Assembly: GCA_963924555.1 (NCBI GenBank)
Contig: OZ004582.1
Coordinates: 124,001-188,000 of the forward strand
Direction of reading: 5' to 3'
Length of the DNA stretch: 64,000 nt
DNA from: Crambe crambe
Taxonomy: Eukaryota > Porifera > Demospongiae > Poecilosclerida > Crambeidae
Positions 55,746 to 64,000 of the stretch are shown piece by piece (position 1 is the stretch's first letter; each line of letters opens with the position of its first letter). A model generated the notes under the pieces. The model was not told the DNA's origin. It saw only the letters and a program-made list of their open reading frames with translations, and did no database searches. Position numbers and translations under genes: made by a program.

Positions 55746-55994
55746 GATTTTTTGTGGGTGTTTTGCTATGGTGTGAATTAAAATTATAATATATTTAGTT
55801 TATAGACTACCTTGAAAGGGTTTTGGTGATATTTAAAAAAAAATTTTTTTTTCATTCAACCTACCCTTTAAGTAGTAGTGCTGACAACTGTGCGTAAAAA
55901 GCAGTACTCTTAGCCCATACTTCTCCCATCAGTGAATTACTACAGCCATGTGATGCTAAGTTTGTAGCTATACATTATACTGTACTTTGTATGT

Positions 55995-56536
55995 ATCCAT
56001 TCTTTAGGTGCAGCGTGACTACAACTATACCCTGAAGATTTAAATCAAATGTATTTAAAGTTTCAAAATAACTCTGACATATCCTTATGGTGTGTTGAGG
56101 AAGAAAGGCAAACGTAAAAGGACTGAACAAGAAATTAAAACATGGTGATAGTTACAGTGTACCTCAATTGCGGTTGTGGGCAAGAATGCTTGACTGTGGA
56201 ACTCATGAAAGTCTTGAATCGCCTCCACTATTTGGAAATCAGCCTAAGAAAGCAAGGAAAGATGCACTTACTGAGGTAATTGTTGATGCTGCATCAGCAT
56301 TTTCTAAGGCAATGAAATCTCCGAGTCCCTCGAGTCCCGAAGACATACAAGTTCCTCAATCACCAAGTCCATCCTACACAGGTATAAGTCCTGGAAGAGC
56401 AGTAGAACTAAGGTCTAAGAATCTTCAACAATTACGTAATATCCAGCAGCTGTTTGAAGAAAATGTATTAACTTTAGAAGAATATACTGAACAGAAAAAA
56501 ATAGTGTTGGAGTCTATATGCAAGATCACTAACTGA
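55995..56536 (+). pseudogene. Frameshifted SHOCT-tailed protein
   Basis: Segments in order: PEDLNQMYLKFQ...DISLWCVEE (about 56022-56100), KKGKRKRTEQEI, then after a frame change HGDSYSVPQLRLWARM. The frame then stays open to 56536, ending LRNIQQLFEENVLTLEEYTE and a short tail. Each part matches the protein at 63379-64000 in the same order (SLEHPP/SLESPP, SPGxR, LTxxE[FY]xEQK). The C-terminal ~30 residues fit the SHOCT (short C-terminal) domain. A block of ~20 residues before HGD is missing, and at least one frameshift is present. Role unknown. Confidence 0.65.
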
Positions 56537-56884
56537 TTACTAAAGCCAGAATTACAGCCATACATTTAATCTATCATTCAGAAAGTGATTCAGTACATGT
56601 ATACAAAACACATCAAATGATTTTCAATCTGTATAGACTTGACTATCCCTTATCCATCCCTGACAATCATCAGGTGTTACATATATAAATGATGCTAAAA
56701 TTGCTGTTTCTAAGTCATTAGTGTAACTATTAGTGTCATTAGTGTATGTAGTGTCATTAGTGTAACTATATCCATATTTTCTCAGCCTATCTCTCCTACA
56801 GTATACAGTTCTGTTTCAAAAACATTTCTGGATGCTGAAGTAGCGTATGAAGAATATATAGCTTAACTGGGTCTGTAAGCTTTT
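56537..56884. other. Unassigned stretch
   Basis: GTCATTAGTGTA phrases recur three times near 56716-56765. No gene. Confidence 0.4.
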
Positions 56885-57413
56885 TCATAGGCCTGGCATC
56901 TTTTGGGTAAGACCTCTTGAAACATTTCCGTTGGATAAAAACAACTGAGCAATTCTCACAACTGTTGAAGGGCTGACACCTAAGTTTTTACTCACTTCTT
57001 GAACATCTAACTTCATTCCTACCCTCTGCCAAACGATTCTCCACCTTAGGTCTTCACTGTAAGGTGCAGTTCTTCCTCGGTTGAGCCACCAATTTGTATG
57101 CAAAATGAAGGTGGCAATAGTCAATCACGACATTTTGCAGTTTCGTCAAACTGGTCTGCCTGCCTCTTTTTTTTTCGAGCCTCACTATTTCTCCAATCCA
57201 GGCACTCGCAAAAATCTTCCCCGTCTTCTACGTGAACAAATGTTCTCCACTTGGTGTCTGAGATTTTAGTGCTGCCAGGTTTCAATACGACATTTTTAGC
57301 ATACTGAGGGTCGCGAAACTCGATTTCGACCCCGACTCTTGTCCGCTTTCTGGCAGGCTCACCTACCATTTCTTCCTTGATTTCAGTTTTCAGGGGCTTT
57401 ACTGCAACTAAAG
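56885..57413 (-). pseudogene. Two exon-like frames, second with an IS630/Tc1-type helix-turn-helix
   Basis: The frame 57413-57121 follows a TTGCAG acceptor. It is Lys/Arg/Glu-rich (VKPLKTEIKEE, then VEIEFRDPQYAKNVVLKPG) and has a possible sumoylation motif. It ends in a stop. The next frame (57124-56885) gives NRGRTAPYSEDLRWRIVWQR then VQEVSKNLGVSPSTVVRIAQ, the helix-turn-helix start of IS630-like transposases (compare YSSDLRWRMVYQ at 62440). No nuclease core follows, so the transposase part is a fragment. Whether both frames belong to one gene is unclear. Confidence 0.45.
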
Positions 57414-58438
57414 GCTAATCGTGTTCTCCAGTTTTCGAATCCTCGGTATTTAAACCGTCAAACATTTAATGAAAACCCCAGCTTGCTGCGATTTTATTAT
57501 ATTCTTTGTTCTTGAGCGCTTCAAATCTGGCCTTGGGTTTCACGTGACAGACGTAAGGCCTGAATCCTTGTAACGTGTCTTTATCTTCGAGACTCTGGAA
57601 CTGTACAAACTGACAACTGAGCATGTGGAAGACTTGCAAGCATCAAACTCGTCCAAACTGTGCATGGGTGACTCTGAGTGACCAGCAACATAGTGAGATA
57701 ACCTCACAGCAGAAAGTTCTTCTTTCTCCACCAGCATTGTTTCTTTTCTTCTACTGTTACATCACCACTCTTAACGACAATGGGGTTTTTCTGGTGCCAG
57801 GTTGAAAGAAAAAAAAGAATTCGTTGGCCTTGGTTTTTTCCTCAAACCAGAGTGCTATAACACAGCATTATAATATTTCTCAGTAGGCCTTCCATATTCG
57901 TAAGTCTTAAATAGAGCACACCTCCCACTTAAGGAGTATTTTAACACAACTATACACACATGATCAGCAAGAGGTACCATTTAAGACAGCGTGTGAAGTA
58001 ATAATACACAGTACTTACAGTGGGGCACACCAGGCACAGGACACTGGGCAGACACTGGGAGAACACCAGAGTGGCTGGAAGCTGACGGCAGACAGCAGTA
58101 TACTATAAATGCACACATATACTATAATTATACATATTTATTCCTACAAGGTTTTTTCACAGTGAATTGTAGGTATTAGGCTTGGCCTGGGCTAGGGCTA
58201 GGGCTAGGGCTAGTAAGCGTTTTGTGGCAAGGCTTCCTACATGCAGCTGCCTGGCTGAACTGAATGTTTCTGAAGATAGGATAGCGTGATTTATTTCTAC
58301 AGGTTGTTTTTTTTTAAATTGAATTAGGCTTCATGTGGCAAGTTCACATAATTATAAGTAATCTACCACATAATTTTGATTGATAGGCTCGTGCAATTTG
58401 GGTATAATTGTGTCTAAATTGCACTCCACTCTTGCAAA
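57414..58438. other. Mostly unassigned; GGGCTA tract
   Basis: A minus-strand frame at 57540-57737 (LSAVRLSHYVAGHSE...) might be an exon but has no support beyond openness. 58190-58214 is (GGGCTA)n, the reverse complement of the CCCTAG tracts. CAGGCACAGGACACTGGGCAG repeats lie near 58030-58060. Confidence 0.4.
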
Positions 58439-58440
58439 TA

Positions 58441-58589
58441 CAGCAGATTGTAGTGATCTTGCAACATGAAATCCAAAACAGCAAAACCACATAGCCTCCT
58501 TTTGAATTACTTTGGAGTTGAAAGGAGGCTATGTAAATTTTGGTTTTGCAGTTTTAGATTTCCTGTTGCAAGATTATTGCAATCTGCTG
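58441..58589. mobile_element. Foldback MITE with TA flanks (copy 2)
   Basis: CAGCAGATTG at the left pairs with CAATCTGCTG at the right. GATCTTGCAACATGAAATCC and AAAGGAGGCTATGTAAATTT identify it as the family at 46264-46427. TA on both sides (58439-58440 and 58590-58591). Confidence 0.82.
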
Positions 58590-59420
58590 TACCTAGCCAG
58601 TTTCTTACCTATAGGAAACGAGTATCTAGCAATTATGACCGGTTTTGCCTGTTAGTTATGGTGTATCTTGTTCTATCTAGCTACAGTTGAACACTTACGG
58701 GTCAGGAGACTGATAACAGGACCAGGGGATAGCCTCGTACCCAGGCATAGGGCCTGGTACCCACTGTTTGCGCGTGCGCGACCCCAGCATCTATGAATAT
58801 CATTATAATGTGCCGATGACATGCCGGTACTAATTAGATGACTCGATGTTTGCCGCAGGAACAAGACTCTGTAGCAAAGTTCTCCTTGGAAGCAGACTTT
58901 AAAGAGATGATTATGGAGGGTTCACACACTTCTTTCTCAGTCCTCTGACCTGATCCTCCATCCGGACCAAGAACTGTGCTTCTCTTCCCAGCTAGCTAGC
59001 TACTACTACTTTTTTCTTATTACGAATCTCGCGCGGCCAGACCTTACTGAGACTAATAGAAGTTCTGGTGGTCCACTACAAACGGCAGAACTTGGCTCTT
59101 TCCAGTCGGCAGTCACCTCTACACTATGTTCTACATAAGGCAAGCCCGACGTCTCCAAGGGAAAGCGACGGCGTAGCCGACCTTATCGGTAGCTGGAGCT
59201 GGAGAAGCACCTTCCATTGTTCTAACTACTATCAGCCGTCATAGAACAAGGCCCCGCCCAATTATTGTGACGTTTACGTATCCTAAAATTTCCGAAAGTG
59301 CACAAATTCGGGCAAGTGGAATATGCGGAAAACATAATCAAGAACGGATACGGAAACGGAAAGCAAAAACGGAAAAACTCTACGTGTTGCTCAGAGTATA
59401 GTAGAGAGAGAGAGAGCGAG
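58590..59420. other. Upstream region of the four-exon gene
   Basis: A short inverted pair CCTCGTACCCAGGC / GCCTGGTACCC lies at 58732-58762. CpG-containing sequence runs through 59020-59290, and a GA run at 59401-59418 lies directly before the ATG. No TATA box is obvious. Confidence 0.4.
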
Positions 59421-60275
59421 ATGGATGTGATAGTAATTTCTGACTCTGACTCTGACTCTGATGGACATGCTGCAAAGTAAGTGGATTTTAACTTCCCTGG
59501 CTGGAGTCAGACTCATGAAAATGGGGGAAATCGGCATGGGTTGTAGTTACATAGGGACGCAGGACCATCAGTAGTTATTTTGCACTGTAACCAGCTAGGA
59601 ACATATTATCTTCCAACAGGATCAGTGACTCTGATGAAACTGTTGGAGAGAGGTATGTGTGCATTAGAGTTGTGATTCTTTTTTAATGTAGTAGCTATGT
59701 AATGACTATAGCTAGTGACTTTTCTGAAGAAGAGGAGCCGGTAATTAAAATTGTGGATCCTTCAAAATCTCCTGTAAAGTAAGATGATCAACAACATCAA
59801 CTTCCCTCATGAAAACCTGTTGTTGTTGTTGAATATGCATTCTAGGGTGAAGCATGATGCCAAAGTTGAACCTGGTATAGGTCTCCTACATGATAAACCA
59901 AGTCTACCTATATATTCAATGAATAATAAATTTCTTACCACTCAAGATGCTGTTAATGTTTTGCTTGACCCTGATCTAAAGCCAGATGTCATTTGCACTC
60001 AAGTTCCATTCTCTTTGTCTATTAATGGAATATTTGTGGTTGATTTGAGTAAACTTAACTCAATTAAAGATTTACTATGTGATGATATGGGTGTTTGGAC
60101 ATGGAATGGGAGTTTCAGAAGGTGGTGCACCATTTCTCAAGATGGTTTGGTCAAGCTTCTTGAAAAGAATATTTCGTCAAATGAGTTGAGGCCTGATTCG
60201 TACCGTGTGTGGAAGCGATACTATTTTCTAAAAGCTAGTCCAGATGTACGGAAAATGTTGATGCGTACCTATTAG
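59421..60275 (+). CDS. Four-exon gene, 193-residue protein of unknown role
   Basis: Exons 59421-59476, 59620-59652, 59716-59778 and 59846-60275 are joined by GT-AG introns of 143, 63 and 67 bp. Every junction keeps phase 2, which is strong evidence for a real gene. The first three exons are short and acidic (ISDSDSDSD; ISDSDETVGER; SDFSEEEEPVIKIVDPSK). They look like a flexible acidic arm with SUMO-interaction-like cores. Exon 4 is a compact domain with FVVDLSKLNSIKDLLCDDMG, VWTWNG and ELRPDSYRVWKRYYF. I have seen the pattern DDMGxWxxNG...YYxxKxSPDxxK in invertebrate transposon-associated proteins, but I know no function. No frameshift or stop. The start is set by the GA run and the lack of an upstream in-frame ATG nearby. 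Confidence 0.75.
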
Positions 60276-60574
60276 TCGTACTTTAGTATTAGATCAGAGC
60301 TTCCACCTGGTAACCGTTAGTTACAAGAGTATAGCTAATATAAAAATGCCAATAGATACGGTCCTCCCCCCACAAAAAAGGTATGAAAATCTTTGATATT
60401 CTTGAATGACCCAACCCTTTCTTCCTAGACTGGTATTATTATTATGAGTTCTCTTCATTTTTCCAGATGCAGATTCCAATACATTGAGCCTTGCTAAGAC
60501 CCAAAGGTTCCTCGCAGGTAGCAATAGGACGACTGCCACTGGTATGCTGCACTGGTTCTGAATTGGATATTTTC
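60276..60574. other. 3' flank, probably the tail of the Tigger remnant
   Basis: Minus-strand frames continue loosely from the element at 60575-61665. Nothing firmer is visible. Confidence 0.4.
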
Positions 60575-61665
60575 AACTTCTTTAATTCCGACCAAATACA
60601 ATAAAGTTCATCAGTTTCAACATCATGAAACGTTCCTCGAAAAGTTTTACAGTCGTTGGCTTCATCATACCTTCCACTTTATCGAGCAATTTTTCCTCAG
60701 ATGACGACACTTTAGGTAGTGTAGTTGCTTTTCTATAAAGTAATGAAGGGGCTAGTTTAATGTTGGGAACAGCTTGAGGGTTAAATGGACAAATACAGTT
60801 TCACTGAATCCGTTAACAATGACTGACATCCTAACAGTAGACATCCACGCCTCTCGAAATACTTCAGAAAAAGTGTTTGGTAACATGTGTACCAGGATAT
60901 CGAACACGGTAATTGTCACATGCCTTACCCCATGATGCCTTTAAAGGTTTAAAGAAACTCACATCCAGGGGTTGGAGGATATGGGAAGCATGAGCTGGAA
61001 AACAATAGAGAAAAATGGAGTTGTCTCGGCAAAATTTGGATAATTCCAGGTTAATATGCAATGAATGTCCATCTAACAACAGAACAACTGGTCGAGCTGG
61101 AACTCTTTTACTGAAATGATTTGCTACCCAACCATAAAATAATTCAGTGTTTATCCACCAATTGGATGAACGTCCAAAAAATGCTCCTTCAACACAATTA
61201 TGCATGGGATTGTATTTGAATCTTTCACCGGCAAATATTTCCATTCGTGGTACAGCCTGACCTGAGGCACTCACGGCACATAGGCAGGTTACTTGCTCCC
61301 AGTCACACCATAGACAGTGGTGGAATTTTTCATGGCTATGACACGGCCAGTGTTCGGACACAGAGGGAACCCCGACTCATCAGCATTCCATATTCTATCA
61401 CTTTTGTTCATCAAATTATGGGACAACAAAAATTGCTCGAAATCCTTAAACCAAACAGAAATGATATGTGGTGTATAGCACTTAGCCCTGGATCACTGCA
61501 AATGCTCTGGTTTTCTTAAGGAAATCTCTGGATGTCGATTTTTAAAGAGCCGCCACCATTTCTTTCCTGGCTTGTCATATCCTATCTTGCTCATGCGAAG
61601 GGCATAGTCAAGTAGAAATTTATGACTGCACTGATAGAGGATAAAATTGGCTCCAAGTTATTACA
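60575..61665 (-). pseudogene. Tigger/pogo-type (DDE_1) transposase remnant
   Basis: Read on the minus strand: LLDYALRMSKIGYDKPGKKW then WRLFKNRHPEISLRKPE, the end of the CENP-B-like DNA-binding part, near 61640-61520. Then IWNADESGFPLCPNTGRV (first Asp, near 61375). After a frame change follows the open block 61361-60864 with SASGQAVPRMEIFAG, PVVLLLDGHSLH (second Asp) and SHILQPLDVSFFKPLK (third Asp). Further frame changes (near 60790 and 60650) lead to KLFEERF and TDELYCIWSELKKL. The N-terminal helix-turn-helix is missing. Inactive. Confidence 0.85.
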
Positions 61666-61692
61666 ATAAAAGGAATGTACATATGTGTATTA

Positions 61693-62250
61693 TTATAAAT
61701 CCTTATCTTTCATAGTATTAGTAGTTGGTCTCTTCCTTTTTGAGAGAGGAGTACATAAATCATAAGGCATGGCTGAAGTGGAACCACGGCAATTGCCCCG
61801 CACAGGAGCACGACAAAATGAATCCACTACCCAGAGAGCCTGAGTATTTTGATATGTCAAGACCCCCTTGAAAACTTTTTTGGGTGCCAACGACAACGGG
61901 GTGGCACAAGTGATAATCCAAATGTATTGGAATATTATATTCATGCTGAGGAAAGCCAAGTTTTGGTCCTTGACTTCAGGCAGGGAGAAAAGAAGTTTCA
62001 CCAAGCCTACAAAGGACTTAGCTATAATGATAAAAAAAGTACTTTTAAAAATAAGGTAATAGCTAGGTACAATGTTTACCTGTCATCCGAAGACCTGAAC
62101 GAGTTTCAGCACTCAACAGCATGCGCTCTTGTTGTGCCTTCTCATTTTTGTACCCTTCACGGGAACCAACACTTTTTGCCCACTCGTCCAAATATGGCAA
62201 AAATACTTCTAGCCACTATCAAATTAAGAAAGCCACAGATTCTATATTGA
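61693..62250 (-). pseudogene. P-element-like transposase C-terminus with internal inversion
   Basis: Exon 62250 to 62080 (minus) encodes FLPYLDEWAKSVGSREGY then MLLSAETRSGLRMT and ends at a GTAAAC donor. A 72-bp intron leads in phase to exon 62007-61693: GLVKLLFSLPEVKDQNLAFL, SMN, a 29-codon nonsense stretch, then QNTQALWVVDSFCRAPVRG and a basic tail (SKRKRP) to the stop at 61693. The nonsense stretch (61852-61938), read on the plus strand, is CQDPLENF then FGCQRQRGGTSDNPNVLEYY, exactly the missing motif. The block has been flipped in place. The QDPLExFFG...DNP motif and flanks are those of P-element/THAP-linked transposases (memory). Confidence 0.75.
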
Positions 62251-62412
62251 GCACACCAACTACTACAGTCTGTTTCACCACCTTTGCAACCAGGACTTCC
62301 AGAAGTCCTAAACCACAGTTTACACAATCCTTACCCCTGGAATGCACCAGTGAACTCATGACCTCACTTGGGGCACCAGATTCAAATATTGACAGTGCTG
62401 TTATAGTTTAAG

Positions 62413-63249
62413 ATGTCTATGCAATCTGAAAGATCAAAGGCTTACTCTAGTGATTTAAGGTGGAGAATGGTCTATCAATCTACTGTGTACAGAGTTGTAA
62501 ATCTCTTTGAAGAAACAGGGACAGTGTGCAGTATTCAAGGCTACAGGGAAAAGCCACAGAAGAAGCTAACTCCACGTGATGAAGCTGTTATACTGACAGC
62601 TGTAGTGGAGAACCCTGCTATCTATTTGCATGAATTAAAGCACCATCTCCAGCAGTTGACTGGCACAGACATAAGCACTGCCAATATATGTAAACTTTTA
62701 CATAAAAACAATTTCTCACACAAGAAACTAGCATTTAGAGCACAGCAGAGAAGTGATGAGCTACGAACAAAGTTTAAGACTGAAATGACTGTGTACGAAC
62801 CAGAAATGCTCATATTTGTAGATGAAACAGGTACTGACAAGAGGTCATCTTTACGTAAGTGCCATGGGTATCGATGGGATCTTAGACATTTCAATTACTA
62901 AGCAAAGTGTAGATGGGGACTTATTTTATGAGTTTGTAGACTACTTCCATTCAATGGGATCTATAGAAATAGTGTTGTTATTCTAGACAACGCCAGTATT
63001 CACCACGTACCGGAAGTTGAATCTCTCATAGAATCAACTGGAGCACTATTGATCTACCTGCCACCTTATTCCCCCGATTTGAATCCCATAGAGGAATGTT
63101 TTTCAAAAGTCAAAAGTTTATTAAGAGCAAATGACTCATTGGTTCAAATAGCCAATGATTCGGAAATTGATTACATAATAGAAGCATCATTTGCAATGAT
63201 CACAGCAAATGACTGCCAAAATTGGATGGAACACAGTGGATACATATAA
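62413..63249 (+). pseudogene. IS630/Tc1-type transposase with deletions
   Basis: ATG at 62413. YSSDLRWRMVYQ is joined directly to STVYRVVNLFEETG, so most of the first helix-turn-helix is deleted. Then VVENPAIYLHELKHHL, EPEMLIFVDETGTDKRSSLR (first Asp), an internal deletion and frame change near 62860 (GIDGILDISITKQSVDG). A further change near 62970 leads to VILDNASIHHVPEVESLIES (second Asp) and LPPYSPDLNPIEECFSKVK (catalytic acid) to the stop at 63249. The order is canonical for this superfamily. Inverted ends not identified. Confidence 0.85.
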
Positions 63250-63378
63250 TAGTTTGAGTATAGTAGCAAGCTCAGTATAATGATGGAATCAGTATGCATA
63301 ATAAAATAATGGTTTGAATGTTGACTTACACATTGAATTATTACACAGGAGTTTGAATTATTACACAAGTTCTTTGAG

Positions 63379-64000
63379 TTACGCATTGAGTTGTTTGAGG
63401 TTGGCAAGTGTTATTTCTTTCTGTTCCTCAAACTCGGAAGCAGTTAGCGCACCTGACTCCTGCAATTTTAGAAGTTTTTCCAATTGCTCCAGGTATTGGC
63501 CTGAAACTTGAGCACGTTTCCCTGGAGACATAGTACCTTCTGTGGGTAAATTATCAGACTTTCCTTTTAAAATACCTACTACAGCAGTAGCTGCACTAGT
63601 TAGAGCATCACTCAAAGATTCCCTCTTAGCAGGCTTAACATTAGCTCCACTAAAGAATGGAATACAAGGAGGGTGTTCCAAGCTAGTATGTTGACCATTG
63701 AGTTTCATACGAGCCCAGAGCTGTAGCTGTCTAAAATCGTACTTTTCACCATGCTTCTCACGTAGTTCCATTGCCATTGCATCCACTTGATCTTCCTTTG
63801 ATGCACGTTTGGTTGGTGCTGCCTCTTCTGATTCCTCAATTTTTCGCTTTTTACCACGTTTTTCAGCTATACACCAGAGTGTCACATCACAATCACGATT
63901 CTTGAATAATTGATACATGGCTTCAAGATCTTGATCATCTTCTATCCATTGCTTTGAAGCTTTATCCAAATAGCCACACACAAAATTTCCACACACAAAA
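63379..64000 (-). CDS. SHOCT-tailed protein, 5' end beyond the window
   Basis: Open frame of at least 205 residues, still open at the window edge. The N-terminal visible part (FVCGYLDKASKQWIEDDQDL then NRDCDVTLWCIAEKRGKKRK) looks like a small beta/alpha domain ending in a nuclear-localisation-type Lys/Arg tract. The middle has REKHGEKYDFRQLQLWARM and HTSLEHPP. The end (YLEQLEKLLKLQESGALTAS then EFEEQK) fits a SHOCT domain of ~30 residues. The paralogous pseudogene at 55995-56536 matches all three parts. It sits tail-on to the IS630-like remnant. Whether this is a host gene or a transposon passenger is open. Confidence 0.6.
   Translation of the reverse strand, partial: FVCGNFVCGYLDKASKQWIEDDQDLEAMYQLFKNRDCDVTLWCIAEKRGKKRKIEESEEAAPTKRASKEDQVDAMAMELREKHGEKYDFRQLQLWARMKLNGQHTSLEHPPCIPFFSGANVKPAKRESLSDALTSAATAVVGILKGKSDNLPTEGTMSPGKRAQVSGQYLEQLEKLLKLQESGALTASEFEEQKEITLANLKQLNA

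Noticed and set aside
1-64000. tRNA, rRNA and CRISPR features
   Set aside because: Scanned by eye for tRNA B-box-like GGTTCGANNCC with a partner A box, for conserved rRNA stretches, and for short repeats with unique equal-length spacers. None convincing; the tandem arrays have no unique spacers.

Overview
The window is eukaryotic. No long gene here reads as a single uninterrupted frame, except in transposons. Coding pieces are joined by short GT-AG introns (about 35-100 bp). GCTA/AGCT simple repeats are scattered through it, and about two thirds of the bases are repeats or transposons. The mix of transposase families and the style of the short-intron genes fit a demosponge such as Amphimedon. 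That is an inference from style and family memory; no ribosomal or mitochondrial marker is present.

Left part (1-20.3 kb) is mostly satellite and mosaic repeat. It holds a 31-bp-based higher-order minisatellite, a 52-bp minisatellite, ~160-bp and ~195-bp tandem units, and a CCAAT/TATA promoter followed by a hammerhead-ribozyme-like core at 5.26 kb (probably the 5' end of a truncated retroelement). A 2.53-kb module is then repeated head to tail (5,537-10,590), followed by AACCT-rich and TAGCCACC-rich arrays. A well preserved 4,656-bp DNA transposon (12,627-17,282) has 35-bp inverted ends, a two-exon gene with a zinc knuckle, and a related empty site 240 bp downstream. A ~170-bp satellite and a minisatellite-bearing element complete this part. 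Short CCCTAG tracts sit at many of the seams between blocks.

Middle part (20.3-44 kb) is transposon-rich sequence with several gene-like loci. It contains a decayed tnp2/EnSpm-type transposase (24.7-26.4 kb), an hAT-like MITE with an exact 8-bp target duplication, and an exon cut by a Mutator-like MITE with an exact 9-bp target duplication (30.3-31.3 kb). Two neighbouring multi-exon genes follow (32.7-35.2 and 35.3-36.4 kb), then a single-exon unknown protein (36.9-38.0 kb), a relative of the disrupted exon (39.1-40.3 kb), and a young Merlin element with two frameshifts (42.4-43.7 kb).

Right part (44-64 kb) holds diverged segmental repeats, a second tnp2-type pseudogene (52.0-53.7 kb), a 1.1-kb inverted duplication of one acidic first exon (54.6-55.7 kb), a four-exon gene whose reading frame closes across all introns (59.4-60.3 kb), and a nest of transposon remains: Tigger/pogo, P-element-like with an 87-bp internal inversion, and IS630/Tc1-like. 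Two relatives of one SHOCT-tailed protein family frame this nest (55.99-56.54 kb broken, 63.38 kb to the edge apparently intact).

I see no operon-like cooperation. The functional story is layered transposon activity, with a few short-intron genes of unknown role between.
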